A stretch of DNA of 64,000 nt from the NCBI RefSeq assembly GCF_029029525.1, contig NZ_JAKJSC010000001.1, positions 2,764,987 to 2,828,986 of the forward strand. Reading direction: 5' to 3'. Each line of letters begins with the position of its first letter. Position 1 is the first letter of the stretch. This DNA comes from Labilibaculum sp. DW002 (GTDB taxonomy: Bacteria; Bacteroidota; Bacteroidia; Bacteroidales; Marinifilaceae). Under the pieces are notes generated by a model. That model saw only the letters and a program-made list of their open reading frames with translations. It ran no database searches and was not told the DNA's origin. The position numbers and the translations under genes were made by a program. Shown here one piece after another: positions 35,013 to 44,221 of this stretch.

Positions 35013-35020
35013 TATTTTTG
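35013..35020 (+). promoter_or_regulatory. -7 element of the PAP2 gene
   Basis: TATTTTTG, matching TAnnTTTG, 22 nt before the GTG start at 35043. The -33 element is not clear. Confidence 0.4.
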
Positions 35021-35042
35021 TTAAAATTCTAAAATTCATCTT

Positions 35043-35783
35043 GTGAAGAACATTCGGTTTCTACTTATTCTCATAGTTATTCTATCTTTTCAGCTAAAGA
35101 CTTTTAGCCAATCTCAAGATTCTATTCCCTATTTCAAGCACTCAAAAAACATTCTGAATCCAGGTTTAGGAAAAGAAGTCTTTTCGAAGAAGAATTTAAT
35201 TGTTTTCGGTAGTTTGTTAGGTGGGGCTTTTTTAATGGATGAGTGGGCAAGTAATACAATACAAGACAACCAAAGTTCTTTTGCTAGCAAATACACCAAT
35301 TTCTTTAATGAGTTTGGTGAAAAAAAAATGGTTGCACCGTCAATTCTTGCTGTATGGGCTATCGGGACGGTAATTAAAGATGAAAGACTCTCAACGACAG
35401 CTTTAAACTCAGGAAAAGCATTGTTAACAGGTGCTATTTTGACCGAAGGAATCAAAATAATTGCAGGAAGATCCAGACCTGATCAAAACAAAGGAAATAT
35501 GCATTTTGATGCTTTTGGAGGAACCAACAACAACACCAAATCATTTCCATCAGGACATGCATTTGTAGCATGGGCAGTATTCACACCTTTTGCCGAAGAA
35601 TATAGCAAATGGATTTATGCAATTCCTGCTTCGGTTAGTTTAGCCCGAATGTATCGTAATCGCCACTGGTTTTCCGATGTTGTTTTAGGAGGAGGAATTG
35701 GCTACTTTGCAGGCCTTTATTTTCACAAAAGAAAAAACCAACGTGTCCTTTTCAATGGAAATGGAATTGTAATAAAATTTTAA
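35043..35783 (+). CDS. PAP2-family phosphatase, exported
   Basis: Membrane-associated or periplasmic acid phosphatase (246 aa) acting on lipid phosphates or similar esters. The start is a GTG at 35043. The signal peptide ends near TFSQSQ. The three phosphatase motifs are present: KIIAGRSRP at 138-146, SFPSGHAF with PSGH at 169-172, and SLARMYRNRHWFSD with Arg202, His208 and Asp212. Several hydrophobic segments (52-68, 97-112, 173-185) fit the family. It is followed 32 bp later by an MFS transporter on the same strand. Confidence 0.92.
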   Translation: MKNIRFLLILIVILSFQLKTFSQSQDSIPYFKHSKNILNPGLGKEVFSKKNLIVFGSLLGGAFLMDEWASNTIQDNQSSFASKYTNFFNEFGEKKMVAPSILAVWAIGTVIKDERLSTTALNSGKALLTGAILTEGIKIIAGRSRPDQNKGNMHFDAFGGTNNNTKSFPSGHAFVAWAVFTPFAEEYSKWIYAIPASVSLARMYRNRHWFSDVVLGGGIGYFAGLYFHKRKNQRVLFNGNGIVIKF

Positions 35784-35815
35784 ACAAGCTAAACTATACC
35801 ACAAAAACCAAAATC

Positions 35816-37249
35816 ATGAGCTTAACAAGTGTCTTTAAAAAATTCCCTAAAACCTTTTGGGTTGCAAATACCATTGAATTATTCGAGCGTTGGGCCTGGT
35901 ATGGCTTTTTTATGCTTTTCGCGAATTACCTTACCGGATCTTCAGATGTAGGGGGACTAGAATTCTCTCAAGCGCAAAAAGGTATGCTTATGGGAATCGG
36001 CACAGGAATTCTCTATTTTCTTCCCGTAATTACTGGAGCTATTGCCGATAAATATGGATACAAAAAAGTATTGTTCATCGCATTTGTCATATACACTTCC
36101 GCCTTTATCTTGTTACCTATGTTCGATACATTTACTGGCGTATTTATCATGTATCTCTATTTGGCATTAGGAGCAGCACTTTTTAAACCTGTAATATCGG
36201 CAACCATCGCCAAAACTACCACCGACGAGACTGCCTCAATCGGATTTGGTATCTTTTACATGATGGTAAACATTGGAGCATTTTTTGGCCCAATGGTAAC
36301 ACTGTTATTCAAAAATTCTTCATATAACTTAGTTTTTTACATCTCTGCAGGTATTGTTGCAATAAACTTTATACTGCTGCTATTCTACAAAGAACCAGAT
36401 CGTAAACCTAACAATGACACATTGAGCACTTCAATCTCTAATGTATTTAAAAACATCGGTCTGGTAATCGTTGATTTTAAATTCATGATATTTTTACTCA
36501 TTATAGCAGGTTTTTGGACCATGTACAACCAATTATTTTTTACCCTGCCTGTATTTATAGCACAATGGGTTGACACATCGGTTGTTTATGACTTTTTCCA
36601 CAACTTCATGCCATTCTTTAGTGAAAATTACGGCACCCATGACGGCCAAATGGAGGCAGAATTTATCACAAATTTCGATGCGATGTTCATCATCATATTT
36701 CAGATTATTGTATCTACAATTGTTATGAAATGGCAGCCACTTAAAACAATGATGACAGGATTTTTGGTTTGTGCAATTGGAATGTCACTTACTCTTTTCA
36801 CCCAAAATGTTCTCTTTACATTTGCCGCAATCTACATCTTCGCAATTGGTGAGATGGCTGGATCTCCAAAAATTACGGAGTACATCGGACGAATTGCTCC
36901 TGCTGATAAAAAAGCTCTTTACATGGGTTATTCATTTATTCCAGTATTCCTTGGAAATGTATTTGCCGGTTTTATTTCTGGTAATGTTTATCAGAATATG
37001 TCTGACAAAACAACATTTGTGAAACAAGAAGTTGCTAAAAGAGGTTTGGAAATCTCTGAAAGTCTTTCCCAAAATGAATACTTCAATCAGGCTGCTGCAT
37101 CTATGAATATGAATCCGAATGAATTAACGAATTATTTATGGACTTCATATAATCCATCGAAAATATGGTATGTGATTTTAGCGATTGGCCTTTTTGCCGT
37201 TGTAGCTCTTTATTTTTACGATAGATTACTACTAAATAAAAAAGCATAA
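35816..37249 (+). CDS. MFS transporter, POT/peptide-transporter-like
   Basis: Inner-membrane transporter of 477 aa with about 12-14 helices. The first helix contains NTIELFERWAWYGFFMLF, resembling the ExxERFxxYG motif of proton-coupled oligopeptide (POT) transporters, and the loop ADKYGYKKVL resembles the MFS A-loop. A large loop near 250-280 separates the two halves. I call it POT-like; the substrate could be peptides or another small solute. It is followed by a clear terminator. It may share a transcript with the PAP2 gene. Confidence 0.85.
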   Translation: MSLTSVFKKFPKTFWVANTIELFERWAWYGFFMLFANYLTGSSDVGGLEFSQAQKGMLMGIGTGILYFLPVITGAIADKYGYKKVLFIAFVIYTSAFILLPMFDTFTGVFIMYLYLALGAALFKPVISATIAKTTTDETASIGFGIFYMMVNIGAFFGPMVTLLFKNSSYNLVFYISAGIVAINFILLLFYKEPDRKPNNDTLSTSISNVFKNIGLVIVDFKFMIFLLIIAGFWTMYNQLFFTLPVFIAQWVDTSVVYDFFHNFMPFFSENYGTHDGQMEAEFITNFDAMFIIIFQIIVSTIVMKWQPLKTMMTGFLVCAIGMSLTLFTQNVLFTFAAIYIFAIGEMAGSPKITEYIGRIAPADKKALYMGYSFIPVFLGNVFAGFISGNVYQNMSDKTTFVKQEVAKRGLEISESLSQNEYFNQAAASMNMNPNELTNYLWTSYNPSKIWYVILAIGLFAVVALYFYDRLLLNKKA

Positions 37250-37287
37250 ACCCATTGCAAAAGAAAGGATCAAACTAATTATAAAAT

Positions 37288-37316
37288 AAAAAAATCCCAC
37301 TCAGTTGGGATTTTTT
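37288..37316. terminator. Terminator after the MFS gene
   Basis: Stem AAAATCCCA/TGGGATTTT (37291-37299 and 37306-37314) followed by T residues. Confidence 0.88.
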
Positions 37317-37493
37317 CATTTTTTTCATCAAAACAACTTGCTTAGCTAAGGTCGTCTGCATTATATTTTTTAATTTGCACTCGAATATTTCCTCCAATAC
37401 TGTCACCTTTTGTTGATTTATTCGTATTACAACAACCGACCAACCATTTTTATGCTACTCAACCAATTTAATTAACATGTTAAGGCATATTAT

Positions 37494-39245
37494 ATGATAA
37501 AATTTTTACACTCAAAACTCTTTCTTTCTTTAACACTTCTTGTAACCTTCGTTTTTTCTTCGGCGGCTCAAGTTAATATTGAAGAATACTATCAATCCGC
37601 GTCTAATAAAACTGGCGGCGAACTAAAAACAGCGCTTCATTTTATCATTAGTGATCATACCGTACTGCCTTATACGTCAAAAGCAGATGGTGATGATTAC
37701 AATGTATGGGAAGCACTAGAACTTACCGATGAAGATCCGGCAAACTCGAACAACGTTATCCTAATCTATACTGGCAGAAGTGATCTTAAAACACACAAAG
37801 ATGATGGAACGAGTGATGCTGATGCTTGGAATAGAGAACATATTTGGGCAAAATCCCACGGTTTTGGTGGTGATCCTAGAGAAAACCCAGGTGCTGCTAC
37901 CGATATTCATGCTTTACGTCCTTGCGACAAAAGCGTAAATTCAGATCGAAGCAATTTATTTTTCGACAATGGCGGTGATGCACATTCAGAAGCAACAGAA
38001 TGCTCAAGTGACGACGATTCATGGGAACCACGAGATGCTGTCAAAGGTGATATTGCGAGAATGATCTTATACATGGCAGTTCGATACGAAGGTGAAGGAA
38101 ACAATCCTGATTTAGAGATGACCAACGACATGACCTATAGCAAGGAAAATTATACTGCTCCTTTCTTTGGGAAATTATCTACTTTACTTGAGTGGAACTC
38201 TCTTGATCCTGTTGATGATCTCGAACTTTCTAGAAACAACAAAGTGCATGAAATTCAGGGCAATAGAAATCCGTTCATTGATCACCCAGAATGGGCCAAC
38301 ACCATTTGGGTTGAGACTGACAGCAACAGCCCAAGCATTACCGAATATGCTCCAGAAAATGGAACTACCTCAGTATCTTTAACTGCAAATCTTACACTAA
38401 GTTTTAACGAAGAAGTGCAAGAAGGAACTGGCAATATCGTAATAAAAAGATATAATGATGATTCTGAATTTGAAACCTTAAGTGCGGTCAACAATCCTAG
38501 AGTTACATTTACAAATAACAAAGTTCTTATCAATCCTGAGGCTAAATTTGAAGAAGGAACAAAGTATTACGTGACCATTGATAATGGTGTAATTACCGAC
38601 GCATCTTCTAATTCTTTTGATGGTATATCTGATAAAGAGACTTGGAATTTTACTGCAACCTATGCTCCTCCAACTATTGTGGAATTCTCACCAGAAGATG
38701 ATAGCGAATCGGTATCTGTTGATACTGATTTAGAAATCACTTTTGATAAAGACGTGCAAGCTGGAAATGGTCAAATATCGATCTATAGTAATGGAACAAA
38801 AGTCATGGAAATGTTAGCATCTGTTGCAGCTACATTTGATGGCGAGTATGTGACGATTGAGCTTTCTGAAACGCTAAATGAGAACACAGAATACAATGTT
38901 ATTATTGATGAGAATGCATTTGTAAGTGCAAATGGTGCAGCTTTTAAAGGTATTGACTCGGATACTTATTGGTCCTTTACAACGGAGCTACCAACTGGCA
39001 TAGATGATTTCTTTGCAGAAAAAAGTCCTTCATTCTACCCAAATCCTGCAAAAAATGAAATTCGCATAACAAATATGGAAGATGTAGAGTCTATGCATAT
39101 TTCGAACTTAACGGGTCGAAACATCATGGAAATAAAATCTCCAGATTCCAGAATTTCAATAACTAATTTACCAAAAGGGATGTATTTTGTGACCTTTATT
39201 ACCAAAAATGGCAATAGAGTCACCAAGAAACTTTTAAAACGATAA
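37494..39245 (+). CDS. Secreted endonuclease I with two Ig-like domains and a T9SS sorting tail
   Basis: 583-aa extracellular nuclease that probably degrades environmental DNA for phosphate and carbon. Signal peptide 1-25 (SSAA/QVN). The endonuclease I domain (about 27-280) has the His-Me motif NREHIWAKSHG at 113-123 and DIHALRPCDKSVNSDRSNLF at 137-156. Two SbsA/Big_5-type Ig-like domains follow (about 283-385, opening ITEYAPENGTTSVSLTANLT, and about 387-500, opening IVEFSPEDDSESVSVDTDLE). The C-terminal 70 residues (SFYPNPAKNEIRI to VTKKLLKR) are a type A T9SS sorting signal, so the organism has the type IX system. Confidence 0.93.
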   Translation: MIKFLHSKLFLSLTLLVTFVFSSAAQVNIEEYYQSASNKTGGELKTALHFIISDHTVLPYTSKADGDDYNVWEALELTDEDPANSNNVILIYTGRSDLKTHKDDGTSDADAWNREHIWAKSHGFGGDPRENPGAATDIHALRPCDKSVNSDRSNLFFDNGGDAHSEATECSSDDDSWEPRDAVKGDIARMILYMAVRYEGEGNNPDLEMTNDMTYSKENYTAPFFGKLSTLLEWNSLDPVDDLELSRNNKVHEIQGNRNPFIDHPEWANTIWVETDSNSPSITEYAPENGTTSVSLTANLTLSFNEEVQEGTGNIVIKRYNDDSEFETLSAVNNPRVTFTNNKVLINPEAKFEEGTKYYVTIDNGVITDASSNSFDGISDKETWNFTATYAPPTIVEFSPEDDSESVSVDTDLEITFDKDVQAGNGQISIYSNGTKVMEMLASVAATFDGEYVTIELSETLNENTEYNVIIDENAFVSANGAAFKGIDSDTYWSFTTELPTGIDDFFAEKSPSFYPNPAKNEIRITNMEDVESMHISNLTGRNIMEIKSPDSRISITNLPKGMYFVTFITKNGNRVTKKLLKR

Positions 39246-39265
39246 AAACCTCTTTAAATGATATT

Positions 39266-39301
39266 AAAAAGCTTACTTCTTTATAGGAGTAAGCTTTTTT
39301 T
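39266..39301. terminator. Terminator after the secreted nuclease gene
   Basis: Stem AAAGCTTACT/AGTAAGCTTT (39268-39277 and 39288-39297) followed by a T-run. Confidence 0.88.
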
Positions 39302-39612
39302 ATGTCTCTACTATATTTAATTAACCCTCTACACTTTTAATTGCTTAGGTGTTGTTCTCAATACCTGAAATTAATAAATTCTATTGTATTTGACTTATTT
39401 TGAACATTAACATCAGTGCGACCTATATCATTTGCAATTCTGAACTACACTAAGAAAAAGCTAGCCTCTTCATAGCTTAGCAAAAAACGGCATGAACACA
39501 AACATTCTAAGCTAGCTTACCAAAAACAACAACACTAAATATCATTCTTAAGTAATTCCTCACAGATACATAAAGAAACAAGTACGATATCACCATTTCT
39601 ATATAACAGCAT
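39302..39612. other. Gene-free stretch between convergent terminators
   Basis: 311 bp of AT-rich sequence between two terminators. I see no reading frame, RNA gene or repeat worth naming. Confidence 0.6.
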
Positions 39613-39642
39613 AAAAAAAGCCCGAATCCTATGGATTCGGGC
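39613..39642 (-). terminator. Terminator of the TonB receptor-lipoprotein operon
   Basis: Perfect stem GCCCGAATCC/GGATTCGGGC with loop ATA (39620-39642), followed on the minus strand by seven T residues. Confidence 0.92.
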
Positions 39643-39667
39643 CTATAATAAAGATAAATATATCTTC

Positions 39668-40882
39668 TTAATTGTCTTCTACAGCTTCTAATTTCATTGT
39701 GGCAGTACCGTTAGCACCGTCATAAATATCATAAGTCACTTCGTAAACATTACCAACAACCAATTCAAAATTAGCTTTTAGAATCATTGTAAGCTTGGCA
39801 ATAACAACAGCCTCATCAGCTTCTCCTTTACCATCTCTCACGTCAAAGTTTTTGTAATTTCCATTACCAACTAAAGCGTAATCAGCATCTACCAAAGTAT
39901 ATTGCTCAGTAGCAGCTTTTTCAGATTTGATAAATTTAATTGGTGGTACAAATACCCATGCTTTATCTTTAAATGCAACTAAAGCAGAAGCATCTATCGT
40001 ACTTGAATATTCAACCCAAACACCATCAGTAAGAGTATACTCTTTCATCTTAGTTTCGGTAGAACCTGAATAGTACTTGTAAACTGTAGCAATTTTATCA
40101 CCATCCAAGGCAAATGGGAACTTAACCCCAAGGAAATTTGGTAAATAATCTTCAGGAGCATCAGAGCTAGAGAAGTTGTTATATTTACCAGGAGCTCCCA
40201 TTAAATCATAATCAGCAGCAACTAATTCATAAATATCAACACCACTTGGAGCATCTGGTGCAGCCTTATCAGACTCAGTCCAAACAGAACCATCAAATGT
40301 CCAAAATTCAGTAACATCATTTTTGTCACCAGAATCATAATACACATAGGTTATCGCTCTCTCATCACCTTCTACAGCATCAGGATACTTTCCTAATAAA
40401 AAACCAGCAAGAACTGTTGGGATATCAACTTTATAATCAAAGTTCTTATATTGTCCATATCCTAATGCCTCGTAATCCGCATCTTTTAATTCGTATGATT
40501 CAATACCTGCCAACTCTTCTAGAAAATCAAGATAATCTCCAATATAAGAAAGACTTCCTCTGTAAAAATTATAAATTACGGTATATTCAATACCAGCCTC
40601 ACCATACAACTTCTTGTTGGTTAAGATATCTGCTAAATTATCTGCCGCAGTAGCGTACTTCGAGAAATTCTTGTATTTCGCAACATCTTCATTCGAAGAT
40701 AGAGCAAAATCAGCTTCTGTTAGCTCGTAACCATTAGTGATAAGGGTTTTGTCTGAGAAAAATTTCTGATCAGCTAACTCATCAGCATTTGCTTTGTCAA
40801 CTTCGTCATACACATCCTCCATTGGATCACAAGAAGTGAACAACAATGCAAAAATGGATGCCATATATAATATTTTTTTCAT
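39668..40882 (-). CDS. Lipoprotein with four YELxxADYxxxG repeats, partner of TonB receptor
   Basis: 404-aa lipoprotein of unrecognised family. The signal peptide ends in FTSC, lipidated Cys18. The mature part is made of four imperfect repeats of 70-100 residues. Each opens with a variant of YELxxADYxxxG (YELTEADFAL, YELKDADYEALGYG, YELVAADYDLMGAP, YTLVDADYALVGNG), followed by YKNF or YNNF, then a hydrophobic helix-like segment, and ends in a Y-x-Y-strand (YTVIYNFYRGS, ITYVYYDSGD, ATVYKYYSGS, VTYDIYDGA). It follows the TonB receptor by 33 bp and ends at a strong terminator, so the two form a dedicated pair. A SusD-like capture role is plausible, but it is not SusD. Confidence 0.75.
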   Translation of the reverse strand: MKKILYMASIFALLFTSCDPMEDVYDEVDKANADELADQKFFSDKTLITNGYELTEADFALSSNEDVAKYKNFSKYATAADNLADILTNKKLYGEAGIEYTVIYNFYRGSLSYIGDYLDFLEELAGIESYELKDADYEALGYGQYKNFDYKVDIPTVLAGFLLGKYPDAVEGDERAITYVYYDSGDKNDVTEFWTFDGSVWTESDKAAPDAPSGVDIYELVAADYDLMGAPGKYNNFSSSDAPEDYLPNFLGVKFPFALDGDKIATVYKYYSGSTETKMKEYTLTDGVWVEYSSTIDASALVAFKDKAWVFVPPIKFIKSEKAATEQYTLVDADYALVGNGNYKNFDVRDGKGEADEAVVIAKLTMILKANFELVVGNVYEVTYDIYDGANGTATMKLEAVEDN

Positions 40883-40915
40883 CTGTCTATCTTTTTTTAT
40901 TAAACAAAAGCGTGA

Positions 40916-43465
40916 TTAAAATTTAACTTTTAAACCTGCAGACCAAGTTCTTCCAAACCCGTAATAAACCAAAGCTTCATTTGATGTGTGATAATCACCA
41001 TCTTGAGCTTTAGAAATATATTCTACATCAAATACATTGTAAGCATTTGCGTTTAAAGTAGAGCTAAGACCAGCAATTTCGAACTTGTAACGGAAACCTA
41101 AATCAATTAAGTTAACGTCTGGCATTTCCCATGAATCACCAATGTTGTCTGTTCTTGTTCTCTTTGTAGCATCAAAATCAGCATAGTGATTACCATAGTA
41201 ATTGTAATCAAGAGCAACAGTTAACTTAGGCAATACTTCATAATCAACAGCAAAAGATCCAGTTAATTGTGCAGAGTTACCAACATGAACATCTTTCAAA
41301 TAGGCAGTAAATTCACCAGTTAAATTTTGATCTTCATCAAAACTTGCAGCATTTACATCATTTTGATATGTCCAATCTCCGATAGAAATCATTCCTCGAA
41401 CTGTTAACTTCTTAGAAGGCTTGTATTCTCCTTCAATCTCAATACCTTGGTGAAGTTGATTCAAACCAGCAATATTAACTGTCTCACCTTGAATACTCTT
41501 AACAAGACCTCTATCTTTCCAGTTTGTACGATATAAAGTTACTTTTCCTGTAAAATTGGAAGCTGTATAGCCATATCCAAGTTCAGCAGTAATGATTTTC
41601 TCATACTTTACATCTTCATTAACAGTATTTCCGTAGTTCAAGAAAACATTCGAAAAATAAGGAGTTCTCTGAACATATCCTCCATTCACAAAAACATTGT
41701 GGATTGAGTTAATTTTATAATTAAATCCTCCTTTAACATTCCAAGGAAGGAAATGTTCCCAATCAGTTTCCTGGCTTCCTGGAGCATATTGGAAATAATC
41801 AACACGCTTGTAAGATTTTCTTGAAGCAGCAGCTGAAATGAAAGCAGAATAATCATCTGTTACATATTCCGCCTGTCCAAAAAGACCTGTATATAAAACT
41901 TTACCATCATTGTGGTAAGAATACTTATCTCCTTTTTTTAACCACTTATCAGCGTCACGATTATCATTTGAATCATCCAAGAAGAATGCTCCACCTAATA
42001 AATCATCAACTTCTCTATAATGCTTACCTACATAGTAACGTGCATCTAAACCTGCAGTAAAAGTAAACTGCTTGTAGTTATGAGTTAAAGTAGAAATTAA
42101 TCCAGTCCAAACGTGCTCATTAACAGAATTTCCAATAATTGCTTGAGATCCTAAAGCAGTATAAGTAGCATTTCTTGCTGCAACACCGTCAAAATCCAAT
42201 AAGCCATCACCAGTTCTCATGATTTCTGCATCATCCTCGCCTGTTTTGTTATTAACACTTAACCAAGCCGATCCTTCACCAGAAACTCTTCTTCCTCCAC
42301 CTGAACCGATTGAAGCATAGAATGAAGAAATTAATGAAGTTTCTTCATCGATATTCCAATAGTGATTCAACTGAGCCTGAGGTTTGTGGTAATAGTTGTA
42401 ACCATATCCACCACCATACTGCTTGCCATCACGGATACCATAATCTGAATTGTATTTGAATTCATCTTTGTTATCTCTATACTGCTGAATAGTATGCTTG
42501 TTTCCACGTTGGTTGTGCCATTGTGGTGCACCAGTAATCATGAAAGATACAGTATGCTTTTCGTTTATCTTTTTAGATACACTAGCATAATAGTTCCAAG
42601 CATCAAATTCAGAACCTTTACTCCACATGTTACCATATGTATGAGAACCTAAAAGTGAAACAGCCCATCCATTATCCATTAAACCAGTAGATAAAGAGAA
42701 AACTTGCTTCTTATAACCATCATTTGCAATAGAAGACTTAACAGAACCACCTTTTTTTGCATCAGTTGATTTTGTTAGTACATTAATTGTACCACCAACA
42801 GAAGAAAGTCCAAGTTTTGAAGCTCCCAAACCACGCTGAATTTGCATAGTACGAGTCACATCAGAAAGTCCAGCCCAGTTAGACCAGTAAACTTTTCCGT
42901 TTTCCATATCATTAACAGGGATACCGTTAATCAATACTCCAACATTATTTGAATCAAAACCACGTACATAAACAGTAGCATCTCCAAATCCACCACCTTC
43001 TTTAGATGTATAGATAGATGGAGTAGATTTTAAAATTTCAGGGAACTCCTGAGATCCTAATTTGTTCTCTATTATATCCGAAGAAATAGTAGATACCGCG
43101 ATAGGCGTTTGACGATCAGTAACAATCGAAGCCATAACGCTTACTTCTTTTAAACCTACAGCATCTGATTCCAATTTAATAGAACCTAAATCCTGCGCTC
43201 CGTTAATAGAAACCTCTTTTTCAAGAAATCCTACAAAACTTACAACTAACTTACTAGCTCCTTGAGGCAATTCAAGTACAAATGAGCCATCAAAACCTGT
43301 AACTGTTCCGGAAGTTGTTCCGGCAACAACGATAGATGCACCTGGTAAACTCTCACCAGTGCCACCATCTACGACCACACCCTTAACGGTGCTTTGAGCA
43401 ATAGCTGCAACGGACAACATCATAACTGCTGCCATTAACAAAATACTTCTCATCATTTTTTTCAT
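40916..43465 (-). CDS. TonB-dependent outer-membrane receptor
   Basis: 849-aa TonB-dependent receptor, starting at the ATG at 43465 (MKKMMRSILLMAAVMM). A longer in-frame start at 43516 would bury the signal peptide. Signal peptide to about residue 24 (AIA/QSTVKG), carboxypeptidase-regulatory-like domain about 25-105, plug domain with VYVRGFDSNNVGVLINGIPV and GGTINVLTKS, then a barrel ending WSAGLKVKF. It is shorter than SusC-type proteins and lacks their long plug signature; it is closer to ordinary TonB receptors. The partner is the repeat lipoprotein at 39668. Substrate unknown. An 18-bp palindrome lies 27 nt upstream of the start. Confidence 0.9.
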   Translation of the reverse strand: MKKMMRSILLMAAVMMLSVAAIAQSTVKGVVVDGGTGESLPGASIVVAGTTSGTVTGFDGSFVLELPQGASKLVVSFVGFLEKEVSINGAQDLGSIKLESDAVGLKEVSVMASIVTDRQTPIAVSTISSDIIENKLGSQEFPEILKSTPSIYTSKEGGGFGDATVYVRGFDSNNVGVLINGIPVNDMENGKVYWSNWAGLSDVTRTMQIQRGLGASKLGLSSVGGTINVLTKSTDAKKGGSVKSSIANDGYKKQVFSLSTGLMDNGWAVSLLGSHTYGNMWSKGSEFDAWNYYASVSKKINEKHTVSFMITGAPQWHNQRGNKHTIQQYRDNKDEFKYNSDYGIRDGKQYGGGYGYNYYHKPQAQLNHYWNIDEETSLISSFYASIGSGGGRRVSGEGSAWLSVNNKTGEDDAEIMRTGDGLLDFDGVAARNATYTALGSQAIIGNSVNEHVWTGLISTLTHNYKQFTFTAGLDARYYVGKHYREVDDLLGGAFFLDDSNDNRDADKWLKKGDKYSYHNDGKVLYTGLFGQAEYVTDDYSAFISAAASRKSYKRVDYFQYAPGSQETDWEHFLPWNVKGGFNYKINSIHNVFVNGGYVQRTPYFSNVFLNYGNTVNEDVKYEKIITAELGYGYTASNFTGKVTLYRTNWKDRGLVKSIQGETVNIAGLNQLHQGIEIEGEYKPSKKLTVRGMISIGDWTYQNDVNAASFDEDQNLTGEFTAYLKDVHVGNSAQLTGSFAVDYEVLPKLTVALDYNYYGNHYADFDATKRTRTDNIGDSWEMPDVNLIDLGFRYKFEIAGLSSTLNANAYNVFDVEYISKAQDGDYHTSNEALVYYGFGRTWSAGLKVKF

Positions 43466-43491
43466 AAAAAGAATTGTTAGGTTAGTAATTG

Positions 43492-43509
43492 TGTGGCAAA
43501 ATTGCCACA
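43492..43509. promoter_or_regulatory. 18-bp palindrome upstream of TonB receptor
   Basis: Perfect palindrome TGTGGCAAAATTGCCACA, 27 nt upstream of the receptor start on the minus strand. It may be an operator for a dimeric repressor or a leader hairpin. It does not match the Fur or Zur consensus sequences that I know. Confidence 0.5.
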
Positions 43510-44046
43510 AAATCATCTTACATTTTTCCGAAGAAAAGGATCACAAAAATGGTTTGTTTTTAACTTTTTAACAAAAATTAAGCAAATTAATTTTCGTTGT
43601 TCGTCGTCTTTATTTAGCTATTCATCGAAAAAGTTCATTTTTCATCGGAAATTGGGACACATTTTCAACTTTTTACAAAATAAAAATCAGTGCAAACGAA
43701 TTTAATCAATTAAAAAATGGACACGGAAGGTAATATTATTCTTTTGAAATCCATAATGATAAAACCAACCAAAAACTTAGTTTGAAAATATGATTTACAC
43801 TCTGACAAACAATTCATTATTGACACTCTAGAATTGACAAGGATTATAAAGTTTCTTAAACTTCTAACACTTATTACTTATTTTAATTCTAAATTAGAAT
43901 AATGTTTCATTTTTGATACCGACACAAAGAAAGCCATTCACGTCAAAACACTTGTTAATTTAACATTATCAAAATGGTAAAAAGGATCATTTTTTATAAA
44001 AAAAAAATTAATCCACTTGAAAAGACTATTTCACAAAAATAAAGCG
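43510..44046. other. Divergent gap between TonB receptor and typA
   Basis: About 540 bp of AT-rich sequence between divergent genes. Apart from the palindrome at 43492 and the typA -7 element at 44047 I see no RNA gene, no repeat and no convincing reading frame. Confidence 0.55.
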
Positions 44047-44054
44047 TACTTTTG
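44047..44054 (+). promoter_or_regulatory. -7 element of typA
   Basis: TACTTTTG followed by CAG, a perfect TAnnTTTG. Transcription would begin about 160 nt before the typA start, leaving a long leader. The nearest TTG (44017-44019) is 27 nt away, longer than usual. Confidence 0.5.
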
Positions 44055-44221
44055 CAGCCGCATTTTGAGTAGCGCAATCGATTCACTCACAACATATTTC
44101 AACAATATGAGGGGAGCAATGCAAACTCAAGCAACATTAACATAGGAATAAGGAAAGAGTAAGTTTATCCACAATTACAAGCTTTTAGAGGATAAAAATT
44201 CTCCAATATAAAAAATTCGAG

